A model generated the notes under the pieces. It was not told where the DNA came from, ran no database searches, and saw nothing but the letters and a program-made list of their open reading frames with translations. A stretch of 42,080 bases of DNA from an uncultured Bacilli bacterium (GTDB lineage Bacteria; Bacillota_I; Bacilli_A; RF39; UBA660): NCBI GenBank assembly GCA_910588195.1, contig CAJUPN010000011.1, positions 1 to 42,080 on the forward strand, read 5' to 3'. A program made the position numbers and the translations under genes. Of the stretch, positions 32,803 through 40,035 are shown in pieces; within the stretch, counting starts at the first letter, position 1, and each line of letters opens with the position of its first letter.

Positions 32803-34122
32803 ATGAAAAGAAGTTATGTAATGGTTTTAGTATTATTATCATTTATGGTAGTAGGTTATGCAACTATATCAACAGCAATTGAGATGACAGGAAAAGCAAA
32901 TTTAGCATATAATGAAGATGATTTTAGAGTAGAGATAACAAACTTAAAAATAAATGATGTCGATAGCCTAATTCAAATATCTGAAGATAAAAAAAGCTTT
33001 ACTTTTAGTGGCACAGGAAATGAAATAATCGAATATACCGTTACTAACTTTAGTTATCAATATGATACAAATATATCTTTAACATGTATTCCAGATGATA
33101 ATATATTAGTAAAGCAAATTGGTAATTTAGAAGCTCAAAATAAAGAAACTAGAGAAGTAACAAATACTAGTTTAAACGAAGTAACATGCATGATTAATAT
33201 TGAAAAAATAAGTAGAACAGAGTATGCGGACGAGATGTGCCAAATAGCAAAAGGTTATGAATGGACATTCAATTATACTGGTAGTGAACAGGAATTTACA
33301 ATACCTTGTAGTGGAGAATATAAAATTGAGCTATGGGGAGCATCTGGTGGATATTATCCTCAATCACTCTATAAGAGAAGTTCTTTAGGGGGATATGTCG
33401 CAGGAGAAATAAATTTAAATAAAAGAAAAAATCTATATATTTATGTTGGACAACAGAGCACAGTTGATAAGACTTTTAATTGCAGTAATAATGACTATTC
33501 ACCAGCAGGTGGAGGAGCAACAGACATTAGACTAGAAAATGGTAATTGGGATAATTTTAATTCCTTGAAGTCACGTATCATTGTTGCTTCTGGAGCAGGA
33601 GCTAGTGGTTGGAATGCATTAGGAGGACAAGCTGGTGGCTTAAATGGTTATACTAGTACTGGCTATAATGTATCAACTGGATCTAATTATATGGGAAAAG
33701 GAGCACTTCAAAATTCTGGTGGTTTAGGTGGCGAAAACAATGCTGAAAGCAATGGGAAATTTGGAATCTCTGGTACTACTAGTGGCGGAGTATCTGGAGG
33801 TGGTGGCTACTATGGTGGCGGAGGCGGCTATGGTGTAGTCAATATAGATCACGGAGCAGGTGGAGGAGGTTCATCTTTCATATCTGGTCACAATGGATGT
33901 GATGCTATTTCAGAATCTTCAACAGAAGAAAATATAATTCATACAGGAAACTCTTTTCATTATTCAGGATTAAAATTTAAAAACACTGTTATGATAGATG
34001 GAGCAGGATATAGTTGGACTAATGTAAAAGGAGCTTATACTGGTATGCCTTCTCATGATGGTAAATCTACTATGACAGGAAATTCAGGTCATGGATATGC
34101 TAAAATAACTTATTTAGGATAA
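32803..34122 (+). CDS. Glycine-rich surface protein A
   Basis: The protein has 439 residues; ATG 32803 follows AGGTGAT. N-terminal export/anchor helix (MKRSYVMVLVLLSFMVVGYA), then the STAIEMTGKANLAYNEDDF motif shared with the downstream paralogue and, in related form, with the DGR target family. A beta-rich module (about 35-145) contains VTNFSYQYDTNISLTC. From about residue 155 (EWTFNYTGSEQEFTIPCSGEYKIELWGA) to the end is a Gly-rich beta domain of the type annotated as glycine-rich (GGGGYYGGGG). Probably a cell-surface adhesin-like protein; the ligand is unknown. Confidence 0.75.
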   Translation: MKRSYVMVLVLLSFMVVGYATISTAIEMTGKANLAYNEDDFRVEITNLKINDVDSLIQISEDKKSFTFSGTGNEIIEYTVTNFSYQYDTNISLTCIPDDNILVKQIGNLEAQNKETREVTNTSLNEVTCMINIEKISRTEYADEMCQIAKGYEWTFNYTGSEQEFTIPCSGEYKIELWGASGGYYPQSLYKRSSLGGYVAGEINLNKRKNLYIYVGQQSTVDKTFNCSNNDYSPAGGGATDIRLENGNWDNFNSLKSRIIVASGAGASGWNALGGQAGGLNGYTSTGYNVSTGSNYMGKGALQNSGGLGGENNAESNGKFGISGTTSGGVSGGGGYYGGGGGYGVVNIDHGAGGGGSSFISGHNGCDAISESSTEENIIHTGNSFHYSGLKFKNTVMIDGAGYSWTNVKGAYTGMPSHDGKSTMTGNSGHGYAKITYLG

Positions 34123-34124
34123 AG

Positions 34125-34154
34125 ACATTTAAGGTTAATATTAAATGTTTTTTT
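34125..34154 (+). terminator. Rho-independent terminator
   Basis: ACATTTAA (34125-34132) pairs with TTAAATGT (34141-34148), followed by T's to 34154. Confidence 0.8.
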
Positions 34155-34189
34155 GTGTAAAATAATGTACAAAATAAGATAAATATAGC

Positions 34190-34248
34190 TTGACAGGATA
34201 GTTTAGGCTTGCTAAAAAAAAAAAAAAAAATGGTACACTCATTATAGA
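34190..34248 (+). promoter_or_regulatory. Promoter region with 17-A homopolymer (possible phase-variable promoter)
   Basis: A run of 17 A's (34214-34230) lies between -35-like hexamers (TTGACA 34190-34195; TTGCTA 34209-34214) and -10-like sequences (extended TGG-TACACT 34231-34239; TATAGA 34243-34248). TTGCTA to TACACT has a 19-nt spacer made almost wholly of A's. A change of one or two A's would alter the spacer. This is the architecture of phase-variable surface lipoprotein promoters in Mycoplasma hyorhinis. Which hexamers are used is uncertain. Confidence 0.55.
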
Positions 34249-34281
34249 TAAGTCTGCCCAAAAGGAGATTGGAGTGTCCAA

Positions 34282-35529
34282 ATGAAGAAAAAGTATACGA
34301 TATTTCTGTTAGTATTTTTTATAACTCTAGGATATGCAGCAGTTACAACAACACTAGATATAATAGAAAAAACAAACATAGCATATAATGAAGAAGATTT
34401 TAGAGTAGAAATAACAAGTATAAAAATAAATAACAATGATAATATAAATTTAATAGCAAAAGATAAACAATCATTTACTTTTATAGGTAGTGGAAATGAT
34501 ATTTTAAATTATACAGTAACAAATTATAGTTACCAGTATGATGTAAAAATAAACTTAATATGTAATCCAAGTGAAGGAATAGAAATAGAACAAATAGGAG
34601 AACTAAAAGGACAGAGTAAAGAAAGTAAAACTATAACATCAACATCTAACTCTGAAGTAACATGTACAATAAATATAGAAAAGATAAGTAGAACAGATTA
34701 TGCTAGTGAGATGTGTAAGATAGAAGAAGGATCTGAATGGGCGTTCAATTATACTGGAAGTGAACAAGAATTTATTGTTCCTTGTGATGGAGAATATAAA
34801 ATTGAATTATGGGGAGCTCAAGGGGGAGCATCAAATTCTACTTATATTGGGGGCTATGGTGGATATTCTAAAGGAACTGCAAATCTTACTAAAACAGCAA
34901 AAATATACATAAATGTTGGTGGAGCAGGACAAACCAACAATGTTCCTTATTCATCCAAAGGAGCTCAAGGTGGATATAATGGTGGTGGAACTGCAAATCC
35001 TCATTCTGGTGTGAATCATTTATACGGAGCTGGTGGCGGAGCAACTCATGTAGCATTTTTATCGGGACAACTTTATGAATTAGAAAACTATAAAGATAAA
35101 ATATTAATTGTCTCTGGAGGAGGCGGAGGTGGACGCTGGCAAACGAATTATACCGAAGGTCATTATGGATATGGTGGTCATGGCGGAGGATTTATTGGGG
35201 GAAATGGAACTGACAATCATGGCAACTATGGAAGCGGAGGAACACAAACAGGAAAAACTTTTGGAAAGGGTGCTAATAATCTTGCTCAAGCAGCAGGTGG
35301 TGGAGGTTTTTTTGGTGGAACAGCAGGTTGTTCTGGCGGAGGAGGCTCTGGCTATATTGGAAACCCTCTATTAAAAGAAAAAGAGATGTACTGTTATAAA
35401 TGCCAAGAATCAAATGAAGAAGCAACAAAAACAATAACCACAACATGCACAAATTCGTCACCAATTTCTAATTGTGCAAAACAAGGCCATGGTTATGCTA
35501 AAATAACTTATTTAGGAAATAACAATTAA
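34282..35529 (+). CDS. Glycine-rich surface protein B
   Basis: The protein has 415 residues; ATG 34282 with AAAGGAG and GGAGTG upstream. Paralogue of the 32803 product: same export helix (LLVFFITLGYAAVTTTLD), IAYNEEDFRVEIT, VTNYSYQYDVKINLIC and EWAFNYTGSEQEFIVPC. Residues about 165-360 are a Gly-rich beta domain (YGGHGGGF, GGGGGG). The C-terminus carries extra Cys residues (YCYKCQ, TTTCTNSSPISNC) not present in the same arrangement in protein A. Its upstream region holds the 17-A tract, so expression may switch on and off. Ligand unknown. Confidence 0.75.
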   Translation: MKKKYTIFLLVFFITLGYAAVTTTLDIIEKTNIAYNEEDFRVEITSIKINNNDNINLIAKDKQSFTFIGSGNDILNYTVTNYSYQYDVKINLICNPSEGIEIEQIGELKGQSKESKTITSTSNSEVTCTINIEKISRTDYASEMCKIEEGSEWAFNYTGSEQEFIVPCDGEYKIELWGAQGGASNSTYIGGYGGYSKGTANLTKTAKIYINVGGAGQTNNVPYSSKGAQGGYNGGGTANPHSGVNHLYGAGGGATHVAFLSGQLYELENYKDKILIVSGGGGGGRWQTNYTEGHYGYGGHGGGFIGGNGTDNHGNYGSGGTQTGKTFGKGANNLAQAAGGGGFFGGTAGCSGGGGSGYIGNPLLKEKEMYCYKCQESNEEATKTITTTCTNSSPISNCAKQGHGYAKITYLGNNN

Positions 35530-35540
35530 TTTGTTATTTT
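35517..35540 (+). terminator. Rho-independent terminator
   Basis: AAATAACAA/TTGTTATTT stem (35517-35525, 35531-35539), 5-nt loop, T-rich afterwards; overlaps the stop codon. Confidence 0.75.
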
Positions 35541-35600
35541 TCTTTATTTTACAATATAAAAAAATATGATATAATATCAAAAAAATTAGAGGCAATGTTT

Positions 35601-36110
35601 ATGGATGACATAAAAAAAATATATATAAGAGCAAATGAACAAATTGAAGATATTATGGATGAAAAACAAACTATATTTGAAGAATTAATCTATTTTGTTT
35701 TTTCTTTTTATTTGAAATTTTCAGAATCAACTTATTTTTTAGAATTAATAAAATATGTATATAATTACTATATAGAAGTAATAACTGAAATTAATCGTGA
35801 ACATGAAATATGTGAATCTATAAAAAAGCTTATTTATGATTTAGAAAATGATGAAATAAAACACCTGGCAGAAAATAAACTATTACTAAGTGAACTTTCT
35901 GACATTTTAGATTCTCTTAATGAATTATCAGAAATAAGAATGCTAACACATGCTAGCATTTATAATTACTTCTTTAATTTATTAAAATCACCTTTCTTAA
36001 CAAATTCCAGTTACAAAACTATTAAACATAAAGATTGTTTAACAAATAAAGTTAAAGAAAAATATTTAAGTATAATTAAAACAGCCAACTTAGAATGCAC
36101 AAAAAAATAA
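35601..36110 (+). CDS. Hypothetical helical protein, 169 aa
   Basis: ATG 35601 has AGAGG 8 nt upstream and is preferred over the in-frame ATG 35595, which is too close. All-helical, with a hydrophobic aromatic-rich stretch (ELIYFVFSFYLKFSESTYFLELIKYVYNYY region, about 25-58) that may be buried or membrane-associated, and no signal peptide. Not recognised. It ends in a convergent terminator shared with the minus-strand gene. Confidence 0.55.
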   Translation: MDDIKKIYIRANEQIEDIMDEKQTIFEELIYFVFSFYLKFSESTYFLELIKYVYNYYIEVITEINREHEICESIKKLIYDLENDEIKHLAENKLLLSELSDILDSLNELSEIRMLTHASIYNYFFNLLKSPFLTNSSYKTIKHKDCLTNKVKEKYLSIIKTANLECTKK

Positions 36111-36131
36111 GGATTTAAATATCCTTATTTT
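36104..36131. terminator. Bidirectional terminator between convergent genes
   Basis: An 11-bp perfect stem (36104-36114 with 36121-36131), loop of 6, with A's on one side and T's on the other, so it can end transcription from both strands. Confidence 0.85.
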
Positions 36132-36448
36132 ATTTCGCTAATATATTTTTTTAAAGTTCTAGCCTCAGGTCCAAAGATAATTTTTAATTGATTATCTATC
36201 TCAACAATTCCTTTAGCACCTAATTTTTGTATTCCTTCTTTATCAACTTTAGTCACATCTTTTAGAGTAACTTTAAATCTTGACATATTTGCTTCTGTGT
36301 CCAAGATATTGTCTTTTCCACCAAGATATCCAACTAATTTGTTAACCTCTAGGTTAAAATTCTTATGATGTAGTTTAACAATAACTAAAGATATAACTAT
36401 TAATACTACAGCAATAATTAAATATTGCAAAATATGAGTAAGCTCCAT
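36125..36448 (-). CDS. Membrane-anchored PTS EIIB-like domain protein lacking the phospho-Cys
   Basis: The only minus-strand gene seen. The start is the ATG whose first base is 36448 (Met of MELTHIL), preceded by GGTGA at proper distance; this gives 107 residues. One N-terminal membrane helix (about 6-26). Residues about 36-107 match the glucose-type EIIB domain: LVGYLGGKDNI, SRFKVTLKD, VDKEGIQKLGAKGIVEI, KIIFGPEA. In active EIIB a Cys in DACxTRL takes the phosphate from EIIA; here the same place reads EANMSRF, so Asn replaces Cys. It cannot be a normal phosphotransfer protein and is more likely a sensor, a decoy or a relic. Confidence 0.75.
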   Translation of the reverse strand: MELTHILQYLIIAVVLIVISLVIVKLHHKNFNLEVNKLVGYLGGKDNILDTEANMSRFKVTLKDVTKVDKEGIQKLGAKGIVEIDNQLKIIFGPEARTLKKYISEIK

Positions 36449-36498
36449 TTTTATCACCATATTCATCATACCAAAAAAAATATATTAATGCAAACAGA

Positions 36499-36527
36499 TT
36501 GACTATATATTTAAATAAAACTATAAT
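36499..36527 (+). promoter_or_regulatory. Promoter of the RDD gene
   Basis: TTGACT (36499-36504), 17-nt spacer and TATAAT (36522-36527). Transcription would start near 36534, ruling out a protein start at 36499. Confidence 0.8.
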
Positions 36528-36549
36528 ATATGAAAAAGGAATGATTAAA

Positions 36550-37371
36550 TTGAAAAAAATAGTATTAAGAATCTTGTCTTTTATTTTAGACTTAGGACTT
36601 GCATCACTTTTTATATACGCCATTACAATGTTTAGTTTTATTAATCCCAATATTGATGAATTAAATAGAATGTATAAAGCTTTTTACAAAGAGGATGCTA
36701 AATTTAAAAATTTAAGTATTAAAATAGATGAATACTTTAAAGATGAAATTTTAAGTGAAGAGGAAAATGCTGAAATATTCTCTTCATTTAGTAATTATAA
36801 AGATTGTTTTAAAGATATAAAAGTAGGGGAAAAAGTTACTACAGGAGATATTAATAAATTAAAAGAAAACATCTCAACATCTAACATGGATTTTATGAAT
36901 GAAAGAATCATTGAAATAAATAAATTAAAATATATGGATACAGTAGTTAGTTTAATTGTTTATATTTTATATTTTGGTTTACTTGCTTATATCCTAAATG
37001 GTCAAACTCCATTTAAAAGATTATTTAGAATCAAAGTTGTTGATAAGGATAATCCTCAAAAACGTATTTCTTTAATTAAATATATTATAAGAGCTATTTT
37101 AATATCTGAAATTCTAATAAGTTTAACAGATTTAATTTTAATTTTCTCATTATCAAAGGATTTATACATCAATGCTCATTATTGGATTACTCAAATAAAA
37201 TATATTTATGAAATGTCTTTTCTAGTTTGTATGGTAATAAGAGATGATTCAAGAAGTTTCCATGATCTAATATTAAATACAAGAGTATTAAGATATGATA
37301 AAAATGGACATGAAATAATTGAACAATTATTTAGTGATGAAAATGAAGAGAATATTAATAAAGCTAATTAA
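36550..37371 (+). CDS. RDD family membrane protein
   Basis: TTG 36550 is chosen: AAAAAGGA at 36533-36540 has 9-nt spacing to it and touches the in-frame ATG 36541. About 273 residues. Membrane helices at about 3-22, 135-160, 185-210 and 222-240. RDD features: an Arg and Asp pair in the first helix (RILSFILDLG) and PFKRLFRIKVVDKDNP with KYIIRAIL after the middle helix. An insert of about 100 charged residues (about 28-130) between helix 1 and 2 is larger than usual. RDD proteins are poorly understood membrane proteins, some linked to ion transport. Confidence 0.8.
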   Translation: MKKIVLRILSFILDLGLASLFIYAITMFSFINPNIDELNRMYKAFYKEDAKFKNLSIKIDEYFKDEILSEEENAEIFSSFSNYKDCFKDIKVGEKVTTGDINKLKENISTSNMDFMNERIIEINKLKYMDTVVSLIVYILYFGLLAYILNGQTPFKRLFRIKVVDKDNPQKRISLIKYIIRAILISEILISLTDLILIFSLSKDLYINAHYWITQIKYIYEMSFLVCMVIRDDSRSFHDLILNTRVLRYDKNGHEIIEQLFSDENEENINKAN

Positions 37372-37561
37372 GCTATATCAAATATGTCCTCTTAGATGTC
37401 ACAATAATTGTAAGTTCATACCAAGATGTTCTGATTATGCTATAGAATCATTAAATAACTATGGGACACTGAAAGGAACATACTTAACTATTAGAAGATT
37501 GATGAGGTGTAATCCTTTTAATAAAGGCGGGTTTGATCCTGTGCCAACTAAACACGATTAA
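37343..37561 (+). CDS. yidD: Membrane protein insertion efficiency factor YidD
   Basis: About 72 residues from ATG 37343, giving the usual YidD N-terminus (MKRILIKLIKLYQ); an ATG two codons upstream is also possible. Family motifs: CKFIPRCSDYAIESLNNYG (usually C-R-F-x-P-S-C-S-x-Y), LTIRRLMRCNPF and GGFDPVP. YidD assists YidC-dependent insertion of membrane proteins. It overlaps the RDD gene by 29 nt and no separate promoter is visible, so the two are probably co-expressed. Confidence 0.92.
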   Translation: MKRILIKLIKLYQICPLRCHNNCKFIPRCSDYAIESLNNYGTLKGTYLTIRRLMRCNPFNKGGFDPVPTKHD

Positions 37562-37575
37562 GTTCGTGTTTTTTT
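37550..37575 (+). terminator. Rho-independent terminator after yidD
   Basis: AAACACGA (37550-37557) pairs with TCGTGTTT (37564-37571), 6-nt loop, T-run to 37575; it includes the stop codon. Confidence 0.85.
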
Positions 37576-37578
37576 GTA

Positions 37579-37605
37579 ACTAAAATTATAGATGCACATA
37601 AAATA
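37579..37605 (+). promoter_or_regulatory. Sigma-K/E-like sporulation promoter
   Basis: AC (37579-37580), 16-nt spacer, then CATAAAATA (37597-37605), fitting the mother-cell consensus CATAnnnTA with an AC at -35. It lies about 31 bp before the coat protein ATG; no convincing sigma-A promoter is seen there. Confidence 0.55.
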
Positions 37606-37635
37606 TAGTGAGTATATATGAAAGGGTGAATAAAT

Positions 37636-38100
37636 ATGAATAATGAAGCTTGTAATAATGAATGCTCAAATAGTATTGCAGATATTCTAAAAGTAATCCT
37701 TATATTACAACAAAATGCTTGTCCAGAATCATGCCTTGATTCATGCGACAGACCTATGTTAGGTGGAGGACCAAACTGTCTAATATGTAATACAAGACCA
37801 GTTATGTTATATACTTGCTGCGGAAATGGAGTCCCATGGACTATGCCAATTTGTAAAGATTTAACAACTACATGTAGTAATCCACAAGAATCAAACACAA
37901 ATCTATGTGAATGTTCTAATGTATTCAGAGTAGAAAAATTGGATGGATGTGCAGCAACATTTAGAGTTCTTGCACCAAATCCAGATAACACATGCTGCAA
38001 CTCACAACCTTATGTAGGTACAAATAGTTTCTTTACAATGGATCTATCTTGCTGCTGCTGTATTAGATGCTTAAATGATACATTTGTAGAATGTGTCTAA
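37636..38100 (+). CDS. Spore coat protein, CotY/CotZ family
   Basis: The protein has 154 residues with 22 Cys; ATG 37636 follows AAAGGGTG. The order of motifs follows CotY/CotZ/ExsY: an N-terminal helix (IADILKVILILQQNACPESC), RPVMLYTCCGNGVPW, then FRVEKLDGCAATFRVL and a Cys-rich C-terminus (DLSCCCCIRCL). In Bacillus these proteins cross-link by disulphides into the outer coat or exosporium crust. The sigma-K-like promoter and single-gene transcript with a strong terminator agree with mother-cell expression. It indicates that this organism, or a recent ancestor, forms spores. Confidence 0.85.
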   Translation: MNNEACNNECSNSIADILKVILILQQNACPESCLDSCDRPMLGGGPNCLICNTRPVMLYTCCGNGVPWTMPICKDLTTTCSNPQESNTNLCECSNVFRVEKLDGCAATFRVLAPNPDNTCCNSQPYVGTNSFFTMDLSCCCCIRCLNDTFVECV

Positions 38101-38103
38101 GAG

Positions 38104-38131
38104 AATGCTATAGATTTCTATAGCATTTTTT
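38104..38131 (+). terminator. Rho-independent terminator after the coat gene
   Basis: AATGCTATAG/CTATAGCATT stem of 10 bp (38104-38113, 38118-38127), ATTT loop, T-run to 38131. Confidence 0.9.
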
Positions 38132-38216
38132 CATGCCATAAAATACGACAAATAATATATATTTAACTTGCTATAATCTTAATGATAAATAATAAATTAT
38201 AACACCAAAAGTGATG

Positions 38217-38245
38217 TTGAATTATTTAATAATTTTAGTTATAAT
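38217..38245 (+). promoter_or_regulatory. Promoter of the distal DGR-target-like array
   Basis: TTGAAT (38217-38222), 17-nt spacer, TATAAT (38240-38245), 27 bp before the first array gene. No promoter or terminator is seen between the array genes (15- and 22-bp gaps), so one transcript is likely. Confidence 0.75.
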
Positions 38246-38271
38246 TAATTTAAGAATAGAAGGTCAAATCT

Positions 38272-40020
38272 ATGAAGAAAAGAAACATAATGATATTAAT
38301 GATTTTATTAGTAATCGGATTTGCAGCCGTAAGCACAACACTTGTTATAAATGGAACATTAAACATTGGATATAATGAAGAAAACTTTTCATCAAGTGTA
38401 GTATATACGAGAGCAGAAACAGAAGATGGAACAGCAGAGATAAATCAAGATGATAAAAATATAACATTTGAAACAAATAAGTTAGAGAATGTTAATGAAA
38501 CAGCTACATTAGAGTTTGATGTAACAAATAAGAGTAGAAATTATGATGCTAGTGTAACAATCAAATGTGGATTAAAAGAGAACTTTGAAAGTTTCAGTGA
38601 ATATTTAAATATTGAAACAGATATAACAAGTCCTTTTAGATTAGAATCCAGTGAAACAAAAACTGGTAGACTGGTTGTAACATTAAAAAAGGCCTATGAT
38701 AAAGACTTAGAAACAACAGCAGAGATAGAATGTGAGTTAGTAGCAGAACCATTAGAAAGAGACACATTAGGTGATGAATATGTGCTTGTCTATGAAGATC
38801 CAATCTTAAATGGAGCAGATCCAGTAATAAAAGAAAATTTAGTTCCAGTAACTATAGCAGACAATGGAGAAGTAACCTATGCTAACACGCAAAAGAAGTG
38901 GTATAGTTATGAAAATAAAGAATGGGCGAATGCAGTAATACTTGTTGATAGTCCATCAAAAGAATACCAAGAGAATGACATAATACCAGAGTCAGATATC
39001 GAATCATACTTTGTATGGATACCAAGATATAAATATCAAATATTTGATGAAGGAAATTATACCGAAGCTATTCAATCAAAACCAGAAACAAGTATAGCAA
39101 CAGAAATACAGATTGAGTTTGAATCAAACAGTACTAATCCATCAGCAGGAAGTAAACAAGGCGAATGGTTAACCCACCCAGCATTCACCAACTTTGATGT
39201 AAATGGGTTTTGGGTAGGAAAGTTTGAAACAGGATATGAAGGAGCAACATCTATTGATACTGCTCAAGTAAATGCAATAGACTCTTCTAAAGTAATCGTT
39301 AAACCAAATGTATATTCTTGGAGAAGCTCAACAGTAAGTAATATGTTTAAAACGGCATATGATTATGAAAGAAATCTAGATTCCCATATGATGAAAAATA
39401 CAGAATGGGGAGCCGTAGCATATTTAAGTCATTCCAAGTATGGAATCAATACAGAAGTAAGAATAAATAATAACTCAAACTTTTTAACAGGCTACTCAGC
39501 CGTAGATGAAACAGATCAAAGTATTTACCCTGGGGAGTATGGAACAGATTCTTCTAAAACACTTCCATATAACATTTCAACAGGATATAAAGCTTCTACT
39601 ACTGGAAATATAACAGGAATATATGATATGTCAGGTGGAGCTTGGGAGTATGTTGGAGCATACATGCCAAGTTCTAATGATGCTTCTGGATTTAGTGCAT
39701 CAGAACTTACAACATATTCAAAGTACTTAGACTTATACCCAAATAACACTACAGTTACGTCGTGGAATAATCGAATCTTAGGAGATGCAACTGGTGAAAT
39801 GGGACCATTCTATTATTATGCAGATGAAGATAGTAAAAAAAGAAATCATAACAGTTGGTATAAAAATGACTCAAATTTTGTAGAATCTATAAACCCTTGG
39901 TTTGCTCGAGGAGGAGCTTATAACCACGGTATTATCGCTGGTCAGTTTTTCTTTGGTAGGAACACTGGAGATGGTTATATAAACGCTGCATTCCGTCTTG
40001 TTTTAACATCTAAAATATAA
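38272..40020 (+). CDS. DGR-target-like surface protein, array copy 1
   Basis: The protein has 582 residues. N-terminal export helix (MKKRNIMILMILLVIGFAAV), GTLNIGYNEENF, a beta module with EFDVTNKSRNYDASVTIKC (about 80-110) and a linker (about 160-255). From about residue 240 comes an FGE/C-type-lectin-like domain: YFVWIPRYKYQIF, WLTHPAFTNFDVNGFWVGKF, MMKNTEWGAVAYLSHS, MSGGAWEYV and a C-terminal RGGAYNHG...GQFFFGRN. The last 51 codons align to the TR without gaps (see the VR-like repeat entry). It is the best guide to the missing N-terminus of the gene at 3-482. Confidence 0.88.
   Translation: MKKRNIMILMILLVIGFAAVSTTLVINGTLNIGYNEENFSSSVVYTRAETEDGTAEINQDDKNITFETNKLENVNETATLEFDVTNKSRNYDASVTIKCGLKENFESFSEYLNIETDITSPFRLESSETKTGRLVVTLKKAYDKDLETTAEIECELVAEPLERDTLGDEYVLVYEDPILNGADPVIKENLVPVTIADNGEVTYANTQKKWYSYENKEWANAVILVDSPSKEYQENDIIPESDIESYFVWIPRYKYQIFDEGNYTEAIQSKPETSIATEIQIEFESNSTNPSAGSKQGEWLTHPAFTNFDVNGFWVGKFETGYEGATSIDTAQVNAIDSSKVIVKPNVYSWRSSTVSNMFKTAYDYERNLDSHMMKNTEWGAVAYLSHSKYGINTEVRINNNSNFLTGYSAVDETDQSIYPGEYGTDSSKTLPYNISTGYKASTTGNITGIYDMSGGAWEYVGAYMPSSNDASGFSASELTTYSKYLDLYPNNTTVTSWNNRILGDATGEMGPFYYYADEDSKKRNHNSWYKNDSNFVESINPWFARGGAYNHGIIAGQFFFGRNTGDGYINAAFRLVLTSKI
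39859..40011 (+). repeat. VR-like segment of array copy 1 (diverged)
   Basis: Fifty-one codons align one to one with TR codons 1-51. At the 11 places where the TR has AAY, this gene has GAC, AAT, AAC, GCT, GCT, CAC, TTC, GGT, AAC, TAT and AAC; all end in T or C, so every residue is reachable from AAY by adenine changes. Elsewhere many third positions differ (GGC to GGA, TTC to TTT), so it is not a recent copy of this TR. Confidence 0.75.
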
Positions 40021-40035
40021 GAATTGAGGTAAGTT

